Source of the DNA: Herpetosiphon geysericola
GTDB lineage: Bacteria > Chloroflexota > Chloroflexia > Chloroflexales > Herpetosiphonaceae
NCBI RefSeq assembly: GCF_001306135.1
Contig: NZ_LGKP01000037.1
Location: forward strand, 1 to 54,008
Reading direction: 5' to 3'
Length of the DNA: 54,008 bases
Under the pieces are notes generated by a model. It was not told the origin of the DNA. It saw nothing but the letters and a program-made list of their open reading frames with translations, and searched no databases. Shown one piece after another: positions 15,957 through 25,800 of the stretch (within the stretch, counting starts at the first letter, position 1; every line of letters begins with the position of its first letter). The translations under genes were made by a program, and so were the position numbers.

Positions 15957-17368
15957 TGGCAAATGTACATAAATCTTTGAAACAGAAAAGTATTCCAGGT
16001 CCAAAACCACTATTATTGGGTGGCAATATTGGAAAACGATTTGCATTTTCATTGGATCGCGTTAAATCCGTCATGGATCTCTATACTCACTTTGGTGATG
16101 TTGCTGCGATGGTTGCGAATGATACGCGTAGAATATTTGCTTTTGGTCCAGCTTTTAACCATCAAATACTGAGTAATACCGATCTTTTTCAGGTTGTTCC
16201 GTTTCTGAAGGCTCCTCCTCATTCTTCGCTTGAACGTTTGGGTCAAGGCTTGATAATGATGAATGGAGATGAACATCGTTATTATCGATCGTTGCTCCAA
16301 CCAGCATTCCATAAAAATGCCATTGAATCCTATCATCGTGATATTGCGTCCCTTACGGTATCTATGCTCGATTCGTGGGAGAAACAAACGAGTGTTTGGA
16401 TTGTTGAGGAAATACGATCATTAAATATTGCTATTGCCAATAAAATTCTCTTTGGCATTGCTGAAGCGAAAAACAATGATTCCTTGGGCAAAGACTTTCA
16501 AACATGGCTTCAACATATTACCCGTCCTAGCACAATTTTATTTCCGATTAATGCTTATCCATTTCCCTATGCAAAGATGCTTGCATTTTCATCCTTACTT
16601 GAACAAAAAGTTGTAGCATTAATGTATCAAAAAGCTTCGATACAGACTACAGATGTATTGAGTATTCTTCTTGATTCTATTAAGACGAGCGATGAACCAA
16701 CATCCATGATCGATTTAGTTGGCCAAGTCGCAACTATCTTTCTTGCCAGCTATGAAACAACAACCAACGCATTAATTTGGACGCTTCTTTTACTGTGTCA
16801 ACATCCGGCTATTATGGACCAGGTTGTTGCTGAAATCCAAGCAGTCTGTGGTCAATCATCGATTGAACCATTACATCTTCGATCGCTTCCTTATTTAGGT
16901 TCAGTTATTAAGGAAAGCTTACGTCTTTTGCCTCCAGCTATTTATAGTCATCGCGTGACAACGGATGATTGTTTTCTTGGTGATTACGCTATTGCTCAAG
17001 GTTCCCGGGTGAGTTATAGCCCCTATGTAACACATCGGATGCCCGAACTCTATCAGGAACCGAATCGGTTTGACCCACATCGTTGGGAATCGATTAAGCC
17101 ATCACCCTACGAATATTTACCCTTTGGTGCAGGGTCAAGAATGTGTATTGGAGTAGGGCTTGCCACAACGCAATTGACAATTATTCTCGCTATGATTATC
17201 CAACGCTACTCTTGGAGACTTGCACCGAAGGCAAAGGTCGATTACCAGGTATTAGTAAGCCTTGGAATAAAAGGGGATATTCAACTTCAGCTCGAAAAGC
17301 CTGATAACACAACCATACCACAGCCGATCCAAGGAACGATTCGTCGATTAGTTGATTTTCCTGTGTAG
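15956..17368 (+). CDS. Cytochrome P450, 470 aa
   Basis: Haem monooxygenase. The haem-binding loop FGAGSRMCIG places the thiolate Cys at residue 397. The ExxR motif is E320-S-L-R323, the I-helix is FLASYETTTNALIW, and a PERF-like segment reads PNRFDPHRW. The N-terminus has a Pro-rich start (PGPKPLLLGG) but no clear membrane anchor. No ferredoxin or reductase gene is nearby, so it must use partners from elsewhere. It sits between a regulator/peptidase pair and a membrane protein, which is unusual for a biosynthetic P450 and suggests a regulated signalling or defence-like cassette. Substrate unknown. Confidence 0.95.
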   Translation: MANVHKSLKQKSIPGPKPLLLGGNIGKRFAFSLDRVKSVMDLYTHFGDVAAMVANDTRRIFAFGPAFNHQILSNTDLFQVVPFLKAPPHSSLERLGQGLIMMNGDEHRYYRSLLQPAFHKNAIESYHRDIASLTVSMLDSWEKQTSVWIVEEIRSLNIAIANKILFGIAEAKNNDSLGKDFQTWLQHITRPSTILFPINAYPFPYAKMLAFSSLLEQKVVALMYQKASIQTTDVLSILLDSIKTSDEPTSMIDLVGQVATIFLASYETTTNALIWTLLLLCQHPAIMDQVVAEIQAVCGQSSIEPLHLRSLPYLGSVIKESLRLLPPAIYSHRVTTDDCFLGDYAIAQGSRVSYSPYVTHRMPELYQEPNRFDPHRWESIKPSPYEYLPFGAGSRMCIGVGLATTQLTIILAMIIQRYSWRLAPKAKVDYQVLVSLGIKGDIQLQLEKPDNTTIPQPIQGTIRRLVDFPV

Positions 17369-17386
17369 AAGAGGGTTTGATTTACG

Positions 17387-18475
17387 ATGACTACGCTTGA
17401 TCCATTAATGATTCGCTACTTAAGTATTCCACTGATGCTACTCTGCTTTATTTATCCATTGTATCGTCGTTATCGGCGTGGTGAACGCGGAACATTGTAT
17501 CTCATTACTCCGGTTATTATTGGTACAATCTTAATGGTTATTTCAACTATTGTGGCTTTACCAAAACCTGTGACTTGGATGAATCATGGCATACGCGTTG
17601 CAACCATGCATACGAGCATGCTCTATTTTTACTTGATGGCGGAACGGTTATCAAAACGAACGTTATCAATCAATTTACAGACACACCCTGTTGTATGGGG
17701 CACACTCATTATCACATGCGTTGGTTTTATTATTGATACCCAACGAATTAATAATTTAGGTATGCTGATGGATAAGGATTCGATCCAGATAACCTATTCC
17801 TATATTGCATCTTATGTGCTGAGTTATGGTTTGATGTTAATACTATCTGTGGGATTAACATATCGTTGGTGGCAGTGTTTTCAGCAATTTGCAGCTTTAG
17901 AGATTAAAATTCGTGCACTCTTTTGCATCATTGGCTTTCTATGCTCTAGTGTTATGGCCCTCTCCGTTATCATTGTCAGCATGCTCGTTTTGATTGATGG
18001 AGAAGGGTATCGCCAATGGCTTGCCTGGAGCTACCATGGCGTTAAGCCAGCTACAATTCTTTTTTTGATTCTCTCGTTTGGTATTCCACAGGCTGCATAC
18101 CGCAGACTTATTCCTCAATGGCTTCGCAAAAGATATGAGCAATACCAATTGAGAGAAATTAAACGGGTTCATACAGTTCTGATGACGCTTACGCCGCAAG
18201 TACGGAGAGCCGTTGATTTGCTTGAGAACAATCGAACAAGACTCATGATCGATATTATTGATGCGCGTGATTTGATTTTAAGTCATTCACCAAAACCATG
18301 TGATGGAAAGATTGATGAAATGTATTGGATTCTTGCAATGTATCCAACAGCACCTATCGATGCTTCTGGTCCAGCAACTCCTGCCCTCAATACGCATCCA
18401 ATTGATTATATTATGCAATTTGCACGCGTTATTCGTCGTTGGCAACGACAGCGGTTAATGACACATCAATCATAA
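17387..18475 (+). CDS. MAB_1171c/DUF6545-type membrane protein, 362 aa
   Basis: About seven transmembrane helices occupy residues 8-245 (for example LSIPLMLLCFIYPLY, YLITPVIIGTILMVISTIV, ALFCIIGFLCSSVMALSVIIV). The cytoplasmic C-terminal 110 residues contain RLMIDIIDARDLILSHSP, matching the RRVIEIRDA-type motif of DUF6545 proteins. In Actinobacteria this family accompanies XRE and ImmA/IrrE genes (recalled family knowledge), exactly the present arrangement. The molecular role is unknown; the family is annotated only as a putative transporter. It starts 18 nt after the P450 stop in the same operon. Confidence 0.8.
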   Translation: MTTLDPLMIRYLSIPLMLLCFIYPLYRRYRRGERGTLYLITPVIIGTILMVISTIVALPKPVTWMNHGIRVATMHTSMLYFYLMAERLSKRTLSINLQTHPVVWGTLIITCVGFIIDTQRINNLGMLMDKDSIQITYSYIASYVLSYGLMLILSVGLTYRWWQCFQQFAALEIKIRALFCIIGFLCSSVMALSVIIVSMLVLIDGEGYRQWLAWSYHGVKPATILFLILSFGIPQAAYRRLIPQWLRKRYEQYQLREIKRVHTVLMTLTPQVRRAVDLLENNRTRLMIDIIDARDLILSHSPKPCDGKIDEMYWILAMYPTAPIDASGPATPALNTHPIDYIMQFARVIRRWQRQRLMTHQS

Positions 18476-18606
18476 AAATAGAGTCTATTGTGTGATAGTA
18501 TGCATCCTTTTTCTAGAGAAAGTTAAAAAATGGCACCATCAACTGCGTTTCAGAATTTATCAGCACTGAACGCACTTCATTCGTAGTCTCTATATAAAGA
18601 AGCATC

Positions 18607-19185
18607 ATGACCAAGTTCGCAACCATCACATCCTATGTTCTGCATCCCGCTGTTCTCATGCTTGCCACCGTTGTTGCCTATAGTTCCCTCATTCGTCCCT
18701 CGTTGCATGCAGTTCTGCTCGATGTCGGGATTTTATTACTTGGATTGTTCCCTGGTCTGCTTTATCTTATCCTTCAAACCAAACGTGGCGTTTTTACATC
18801 CTATCACCTCGTCATTAAGGAACAGCGGCGCGTAACGCTGCTCCTCTTGCTTGCCGGACTCCTCGTCTCCTTTTTGCTGTATCGCATGATTGGGGTCCCC
18901 GCCATGATGACGGATGGGATGGCAATCGCCTTGATTGGTGGAATTATCATTGCCCTGATTACCTGGTTTTGGAAAATTAGTTTTCATGCAGCAGTAGCAA
19001 TGGGGTGTTCTGCATTATTTCTCGCGGTTTCCCTTCCTTATATGCTGATCTTTTTCGGTTTAGGAATACTCTCGGGGATCGTGCGTATCCCCGTTAAAGA
19101 TCACACGCCGATGCAAGTTCTTGGCGGCTGGGTGTATGGCTTTGGGGTCACGGTCGGATTGCTCTGGATGTTTAACTATCTTTAG
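18607..19185 (+). CDS. PAP2-like membrane protein, 192 aa
   Basis: Five or six transmembrane helices. Two stretches recall the PAP2/phosphatidic-acid phosphatase active site: KISFHAAVAMG (the SGHxA-like box) and GIVRIPVKDHTPMQVLGGWVYG (the R-x5-HT-x2-Q box). The usual final Asp is Gln here, so activity could be altered, although similar variants occur in isoprenoid-type PAP2 proteins. It follows the MAB_1171c gene by 131 nt on the same strand. A lipid phosphate substrate is likely, but its link with the P450 is an inference. Confidence 0.65.
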   Translation: MTKFATITSYVLHPAVLMLATVVAYSSLIRPSLHAVLLDVGILLLGLFPGLLYLILQTKRGVFTSYHLVIKEQRRVTLLLLLAGLLVSFLLYRMIGVPAMMTDGMAIALIGGIIIALITWFWKISFHAAVAMGCSALFLAVSLPYMLIFFGLGILSGIVRIPVKDHTPMQVLGGWVYGFGVTVGLLWMFNYL

Positions 19186-19437
19186 AATCCAGATAATGAT
19201 GTGGACTTTCTTGCTCCTTCTTCACGATTACGGAAAATACATGAGAGAGGCAGGAATGCAGAAGCAATCCACCTATATCAGTATGGATTAATTCACTATC
19301 TCTGTCTCGCCTATCGTAGCAAAGAAGGCTATCGTAGATTGGATTCAGATGATAAACTATATCCATGCGATTTGGAGATGTGCAAGGTGTAGCTTGTGTA
19401 TAGCGCGTTGATGTATCGACTTAATTAGGAGAAATAT

Positions 19438-20220
19438 ATGTCGGTTTTATCCCATCTAGATAAACTAGCACGTGATTTGAACATAGCTGAAAATGAGGCA
19501 TTTAAAATTAATCGCTCATTGACCACTCTAGAGTCACGTATTGATAGATATTTTGTGAATGACGTTAAACAACGTTTTCGATTCGGATCATCAGTGAGAA
19601 AGACTATGCTGCCAAGGATAGCAGATCAAACATCGGATGTTGACTACATGGTAGTATTCGATAACAGTAATAATTATAAGCCGCAAACATTTATGACTAA
19701 GCTGAAAAATTTTGCTACTACCTATTATGGTAGTTCTGAAATATATCAATCATCTCCAACTATCGTCTTAGAATTAGAACACATCAAATTTGAACTTGTG
19801 CCATCATATAAATCTGGTATTGGTTTTTATATTCCCGCACCTCGAACAGCGTATACTGATTGGCTATATAGTGATCCTACTGGATTTAATGCAGATGTTG
19901 ATAGTGCAAATATTAATACTAAATTTCTAATGAAACCTTCTATTAGGTTGATCAAATATTGGAACGCACGTAATGGCATATATTCTTCATATGAACTTGA
20001 AAAAACAGTTATTGGTACACAGTACAGTTACTGTAATAACGTTAAAGAATATTTTTTCTTAGCAGTAAATCTTCTTCCGACGTATGGACTTACAGAAACC
20101 AATAAAAGGAAGGTAGAAGGATTTAAATTAAAAATTAATGAAATAAAGAATAATGAACGCAATGGTTTATTGCTTACTGCTGAAAATGAAATTAAATCTT
20201 TGCTTCCTAGTATAAATTAA
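19438..20220 (+). CDS. CD-NTase (CBASS cyclic oligonucleotide synthase), 260 aa
   Basis: Cytoplasmic enzyme that, on phage infection, makes a cyclic oligonucleotide messenger. The nucleotidyltransferase signature FGSSVRKT gives Gly50-Ser51, and QTSDVDYMVVF gives Asp67 and Asp69. The third acidic residue is probably Glu119 in IKFELVPSY. The rest is the helical C-terminal part typical of SMODS proteins. AGGAG precedes the start. The base composition is strongly AT-rich relative to the surface-protein regions, suggesting transfer. The effector gene begins 10 nt downstream. The product nucleotide cannot be told from sequence alone. Confidence 0.85.
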   Translation: MSVLSHLDKLARDLNIAENEAFKINRSLTTLESRIDRYFVNDVKQRFRFGSSVRKTMLPRIADQTSDVDYMVVFDNSNNYKPQTFMTKLKNFATTYYGSSEIYQSSPTIVLELEHIKFELVPSYKSGIGFYIPAPRTAYTDWLYSDPTGFNADVDSANINTKFLMKPSIRLIKYWNARNGIYSSYELEKTVIGTQYSYCNNVKEYFFLAVNLLPTYGLTETNKRKVEGFKLKINEIKNNERNGLLLTAENEIKSLLPSIN

Positions 20221-20230
20221 GGAATATCGT

Positions 20231-21070
20231 ATGAATAATCTGAAATCTGGTATATACAAACATAATATAAGATTTTTGGAAAGAAATCTATTCGGAAGCG
20301 CTAAATTATGGCATTCTATTTCGCTTGCTACTAGGATTATATCATTTTTATTTAGTATCGCCTCCATTTTATTTTCATTTCTCTCCAAATCCTCACCTTT
20401 TGTAACCATTGCTTTGTCTATAACAGCTGATATTTTTCTATGGAGATCCGATAATTATAAATCCGCAGCAGAAGCGCTACATAGAAAACTAGATTTTATG
20501 GATTCGTTTGGATGGCAAATATCCAAGTTAGAAGTAGCTGATATTTTAGCAAACTTACCTGATAGTGTAGCTAAAAAGGCAGAAAATAATCACGACCAAG
20601 AACCTTTCTTTGCAAGTACGCTGGAACCAGGACCAAAGAAGGCATTAGATAATCTAAAGGAATCTACATGGTGGAGTAAGCATCTGTCAAACACCATGTT
20701 GAGTTTGTACTCTCTTGTAACATTCGCATTTATTTCTCTTTCGATAATAATACTTATTGTAAGTATAGTAACTATAAACAACTTTGATATATTATCTACG
20801 GTTGGTAGAATAGTTACCTCAGCTATTTCTTTAGTTTTTTCCCTTGGGTTAATAAAGACCACCTATGGATATTATAAGTTTAATAATAAATCCACACAAG
20901 TAGAATCCCAGATTAAGTCGCTTGAGATGCATAACCTCGAGATAATAGATGTTATAAAGCTTTGGCATGATTACCAATTAGCCCGAGCTTCCTCACCAAT
21001 GATCCCAACAGTTATTTGGTTGATGAAAAGAAAAAAATTGAATAGCTTGTGGAATGAATATCAGTCTTAG
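20231..21070 (+). CDS. S-4TM CBASS effector, 279 aa
   Basis: Membrane effector of the SMODS-associated 4TM family. Two hydrophobic hairpins are visible: residues about 30-72 (ATRIISFLFSIASILFSFL and FVTIALSITADIFLW) and about 155-215 (LYSLVTFAFISLSIIILIVSIVTI and RIVTSAISLVFSLGLI). Between them lies a helical cytoplasmic region with AAEALHRKLDF and WWSKHLS; the C-terminus is helical and basic. In the CBASS model the second messenger opens or assembles the effector to damage the membrane and abort infection. It is co-transcribed with the CD-NTase, giving a minimal two-gene type I CBASS without ancillary genes. Confidence 0.8.
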   Translation: MNNLKSGIYKHNIRFLERNLFGSAKLWHSISLATRIISFLFSIASILFSFLSKSSPFVTIALSITADIFLWRSDNYKSAAEALHRKLDFMDSFGWQISKLEVADILANLPDSVAKKAENNHDQEPFFASTLEPGPKKALDNLKESTWWSKHLSNTMLSLYSLVTFAFISLSIIILIVSIVTINNFDILSTVGRIVTSAISLVFSLGLIKTTYGYYKFNNKSTQVESQIKSLEMHNLEIIDVIKLWHDYQLARASSPMIPTVIWLMKRKKLNSLWNEYQS

Positions 21071-21233
21071 CAAATTTGATAAGATATATTAGGGATTCGA
21101 AAATCTAGCTAGGAGTAGTTCCATCCCTATCACTCTTACCCTATCAGTTTCTTAAAAAATGACGCCAATCATAATTGGTCGCAAGCCATGATCTGTATCG
21201 TTGAACCATGTAGTGTGAGGGAACGATTCGTCT

Positions 21234-22385
21234 ATGGATACTGAAGAACGACGTACCCGCTTTAACGCCCTTCAGACGGCCTATGACCGTGGCCATGAAA
21301 TCAATGAATATCTTCGCTTCCTGCAATCCTCGCGAACACCGCTTTCGTCGGAGGATGCACAGCATCGGATTGATGCCTATCATGCATGGTTTCGACAAAC
21401 ATTGCCCCTGCTCAATGCGGAGGAGCGTATCCGATTTGAATTTGCCTATACCGGTGATCCGCTGAAGCCTCGTTTACGGCAGTATCTGAATCATTACGCC
21501 GATGAGCGTGATCCCGAATCACTTCCCAAGGAACAGCCATTTGCCCGGATGTACCGCTGGCTTCATCCCTATAGTAGTCACTATGATCGCTTTATGGCTG
21601 AACAAATCAACATTGTTGCCACTGCCCGGAAGCGGATGCTGGATGTCCCTTCAGTATTTCCTCCTGAACTCCTCCCCTTAATCAGTCAACCCTTCGCAAG
21701 CCGAAAATAGAGTATTCCCGCGATTGATGGTCTTTTTCTGTCAGCAGGCGCAGATCGCGCGTGGTATGTCTATCCCCCACGCCAGATAGTAGAAAGCCAA
21801 AAGGCAACGCGGGTCTATGGCTGGCTCGATGGGATTCGGCTCCATGCACCTGATCAAGAATATACGATTGTTGCCAAAGTGTGTCGGATTATGATGCAAC
21901 AAAATATGGTTGGGGCGGGCACAGGAAAAGCAATGGAACAACTGCTCGCCTCCGTGACATCCGAATCATCCCAAGCCCTTCCCGCTATCGCCGTGGTTGA
22001 TCCGCAGCGTCTTACCACATTGCGCGCCATCGCAGCGCATAATCCCCCATTTGATCTGCGCAAATTGATTCAGCTGTTGGAAGAGCTGGTACGCTGTATG
22101 GATCAGCGTGCATTGTTTGTTGCCGCCATGCTGACCCGAGCCATTGTGGATCATGTCCCACCGATCTTTGCATGCAAAACCTTTAATGAGGTGGTCAATA
22201 ACTATCCTGGTTCGCGTTCCTTTAAGGAATCGATGGGAATTCTGAATACCTCCATCCGTAAGATTGCCGATGCCCATTTACACACACCGATTCGAGCATC
22301 TGAGGTGTTACCGACTCGAATTCAGGTCGATTGTGCGCGTGAACTGGATGTATTGCTTGGTGAAATTATTCGGATTCTGCAATAA
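21234..22385 (+). pseudogene. Unknown defence-island ORF split by an in-frame amber codon
   Basis: A 158-residue frame (21234-21710, MDTEERRTRF...) ends in TAG at 21708-21710. The same frame then continues open for another 224 codons to 22385, starting SIPAIDGLFLSAGADRAW. Both halves look like real protein. The second half has no start codon near its beginning (first candidates GTG 21879, ATG 21891). The C-terminus (QRALFVAAMLTRAIVDHV, SFKESMGIL, RKIADAHLHTPIR, LDVLLGEIIRIL) is a helical domain I have a sense of from uncharacterised island proteins but cannot name. It may be a recent nonsense mutation, readthrough, or a sequencing error. No tyrosine or metal catalytic motif is obvious. Confidence 0.6.
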
Positions 22386-22758
22386 GAACTATCGACGCTC
22401 AATGCGTATTAGCTACCTCATACTCTATATTTCTTTGATCTGTACCATGGTGATGGCCTGTTGTCGTGCAAGGCATGAAACGTTCAATGCTGCCTTCGTG
22501 TGGGTGTGGTCTGTAGCCACCACGACTAATCTCACGTACTAGGTTCCCATCGCGCTTCAAGACGCATCCGATCCCACGCCGATCCCATGCTGCCCATGAC
22601 CTTAACCAAATCCTTTCGGATCGACTGCGGTTCTATCCGACCGTGTAGGTGGTTACCCGGCGGATGGTTTCGCCGATCAAGCTGCACGCTCCCAGTGGAC
22701 CATCTCTTTTTTCCTTAAGGAAGTGACGTTGGATTGGATACTGATTATCGAATCCATT
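22386..22758. other. Intergenic region with a possible lipoprotein scrap
   Basis: A short frame at 22402-22542 encodes MRISYLILYISLICTMVMACC and 25 more residues, which looks like a lipoprotein signal peptide with no mature protein. It has no good ribosome-binding site. The rest shows no recognisable gene. Confidence 0.3.
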
Positions 22759-22792
22759 AACCGGCCCATAGCATGATTGCTATGAGCCGGTT
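22759..22792 (-). terminator. Hairpin downstream of the Dna2-like gene
   Basis: Arms 22759-22773 and 22778-22792 pair over 15 bp with one mismatch around a TGAT loop. It lies 53 nt beyond the stop of the minus-strand helicase gene and is its likely terminator, though the following T-run is short. Confidence 0.6.
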
Positions 22793-22845
22793 ATAAAACA
22801 GTTGCGGTTGTAGGTATCGCAACACGCAGGTCTCCAGCGCACGGA

Positions 22846-25800
22846 TTACGCGCGTGTTCGGAGTATGCCAGATCGCAGAATATCGATACCGTTCTCGCGA
22901 TAGCCAAGGGTGAGAGAAGTCGACAATTGACAGAATGATTCGGCATAATTCTTCAACAGACGAGACTCCTCCAACACGTCACTATCATCAGCCAAATGAT
23001 CGACGAGCGAACGCGTCAGCAAGACAATCAGTTTTGCCCGTGCCCGTGATGCCATCACGTTAAACCGGTTGAGGCTGTAGAGAAATTCATCCTCGCTTCG
23101 GATGAGATCAGCATCGCCCAAGCCAAAGGATGCAATAATCACATCACGCTGTTGTCCCTGAAAGCGCTCAACAGTATCGACTGCGTTCCAAATCGCGGTT
23201 GGATTGTGTTCAGGAAAGATGGTGTGCAGCCGACTGACAATACTACTCATTTGCGCCCGATGCGGTGTAACCACCCCTACCGCTCGCTCCCAGAAGCGTT
23301 TCTCATCATAGGTCTGGCCACTGAGCGCTCGTTCGGTCGTTCCTTGGTACTCGCCTGTCAGCTGTTGATCCAATCGTCCATACAATAGCCAGAGAAGCGC
23401 GGTTACCGCATCCGCTTCAAAAGCATTTGCTTGGCCAGCAACATCATCCTCGTAGATAAAACATACCGCTGGATCAGCAGGGTTTAACACCCGAAGCCAG
23501 TCTGGAGTCCAATAGAGGTCGTTTGGCCACAACGGAGGACGCTCCACGGGTAACCCTGGTGGCAAGATGGATAAGCGCAAATTGGAATGAAATGCTGATA
23601 GTCCCGGATCATAGCCCACCTGTTTGGTAAAATCCACCAGCGTTTGGCAGGACCGATAGTTAATTTGAAGGGGTAGCGGATCAACATTGTGATAATGGCG
23701 AACATAGTTGTAGACCGATCCAACCAGATATTCAAGTCCTTCAGGCGGCGTTGCGGGGTGGATCGGAGGAAGCTGTTTGTCATCACCTGCAAGGATAAAG
23801 GCGGCGTTTGTTGCCGCCTTGGACACGATGAGTGTCGCCTCCGCAACCCCAAGCTGGGATGCCTCGTCGATCAGAATCAGATCAAACCAACGCTTTTGTG
23901 TATGTTTTATTTGAACTGGTGGGGATTTGCTCTTCTTATCAGTTGCAATGGCAAGGTTATGGAGTTGCTGCGGCGGGCCTGCTACAATCACAATGCCTGT
24001 TGGGGCATCGAGGAGCGCTTGTAACGCTTGAACTTCAGATGAGGACTGGGTCTTTTTAACTGGAATAGGCGTAATGGCCGGATGGGTTACCAGTTCTGCG
24101 GGAGGCTCGCTATACTGGCTGTGCAGGCGATAGAGACGGCATGCCTTCGCGGCATTTGTGCCGAAGATAGTTTGCAGCACGGTGTCCAGACCGAGCAAGA
24201 CATTATCAATCGCCGTATAGGTATTAGATGCAATCAGGATACGGAGTGGGTGCTGCTGTTTCTGCGCGCTTAAGACCGCCCCAGCAATAATTGCGCGGAG
24301 TGTTTGGCTTTTTCCCGTACCTGGTGGTCCCCAGATTAATGCCAACCGTTGGGTCAGTGCGGCGCGCCATGCGGCCCATTGCGAATCGTTAAGCGGTTCG
24401 TGCATCTGAAGTTGTGCTTGAACACTATCCACATCCCGGGCAATGGTTTGGGTTGCCAAGCGTGCAGCCTGCCATAAAAATTCGGCTGCTGGTGTCTCCG
24501 GGGTTGAAGCTGCGCTACTCGGGGTGGACCGTCCTAAGGCAAATGCGGCCTCGGCGTGGTCACCCGCTGTAGCAGGATGGCCAATGCCTTGCAACGTCAA
24601 TGATAGTTTTCTCGAAAGATAATCATCCCCGACCGGGTCAAGCATCATATCAGTGGAAAAGTCGATTGCTCCCGCCTGCTCAAGAGGCATGACACAATTC
24701 GTAAAGGCCGGCTTCAGGGCAATCAAGCCATTAACGCGATCAATCGCCTCAACTGATACCTTGGTCAAGCCTGCCTCCGCGATCGTTCCATTCGCATAAA
24801 CGTTGATACCGTGTGACGATGTCAAAGGATAGGCTGGTGTGTTCAGAAATGCCGGATTATGGCGCGGTGACAGCGCATACCCGAGGGCCGGTGGGCGGAC
24901 ATTGAAGGCATACGAGTCAGGATTGAGCGTATAAATGAACAGGTCGGTTATCCGATCAAGCGTCTGTGGAGCCGTTTTTTGCAGGAGGGCGTAGGCCGTA
25001 TTTTTAGCGGCACCATCAAGCCGCTGAAGGAGATGGGCCGATTTGAAGCGGGCCTCCCGCTCATGCGCTGGCATGGTTCGGAGCGTATGATCATCCAACT
25101 CGGCCATGGCCTGATTGAGCCGCGTATATTCGTACCATAGCAGGCTTTGGAATGGTAGACTTGTTAGTTGGGGTGGCTTTTTAACGAGCGGTGGCGCTGC
25201 TGCATGATTGAGCAAGGGCTTCAGGTCTTTTTCCAGCTGTGCTACGACAAATGCAAGGGCATTTAATTTTTTTGCGGTTGTCTCCTCAATTGTTCGCAGT
25301 GTCTGTGTATAATCTCCTCGACGTGTCCACATTTCATGGATGCGTTCACCAGGAATAAGATCACTTAATGGCTCCCGATACAATGGATGCACAGAGATTT
25401 CCCCCACAGACGGGGGATGATAGGTTCTTGCAACATCTAACAGGGTATAGTGATGCGGTACCGGAACCGCAACCGTATTCTGCACGACGCTTGAAACAAC
25501 CGTAAAGGACGATTTATAGGATGCTTCTTCCGCATGGCTCAGCAACTCTGGTGGCGGAAAGAGCCATGCCAAATTCCGCAGCTTGGGATCAGCAAGAATA
25601 GCATCAAGATGGCGACCAACGATCCGCGTTAATTGCTTGCGCTGAGCTTCATCCCAGAGATAGATTTGGTACGTACTACGGGTTTGTTTCTCTGGCTTAC
25701 TTGGATCACCGCGCCGGTTAGCCGTACAATCGTGGTCGTCCTGCTGCTTAACATCATTCATAATCGCGTGCAGTGCGCGCAAGAATTTGAGCAACTCCTC

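Noticed and set aside
19201-19392. 63-aa ORF between the PAP2-like gene and CBASS
   Set aside because: No ribosome-binding site and no recognisable features; probably leader DNA of the CBASS operon.
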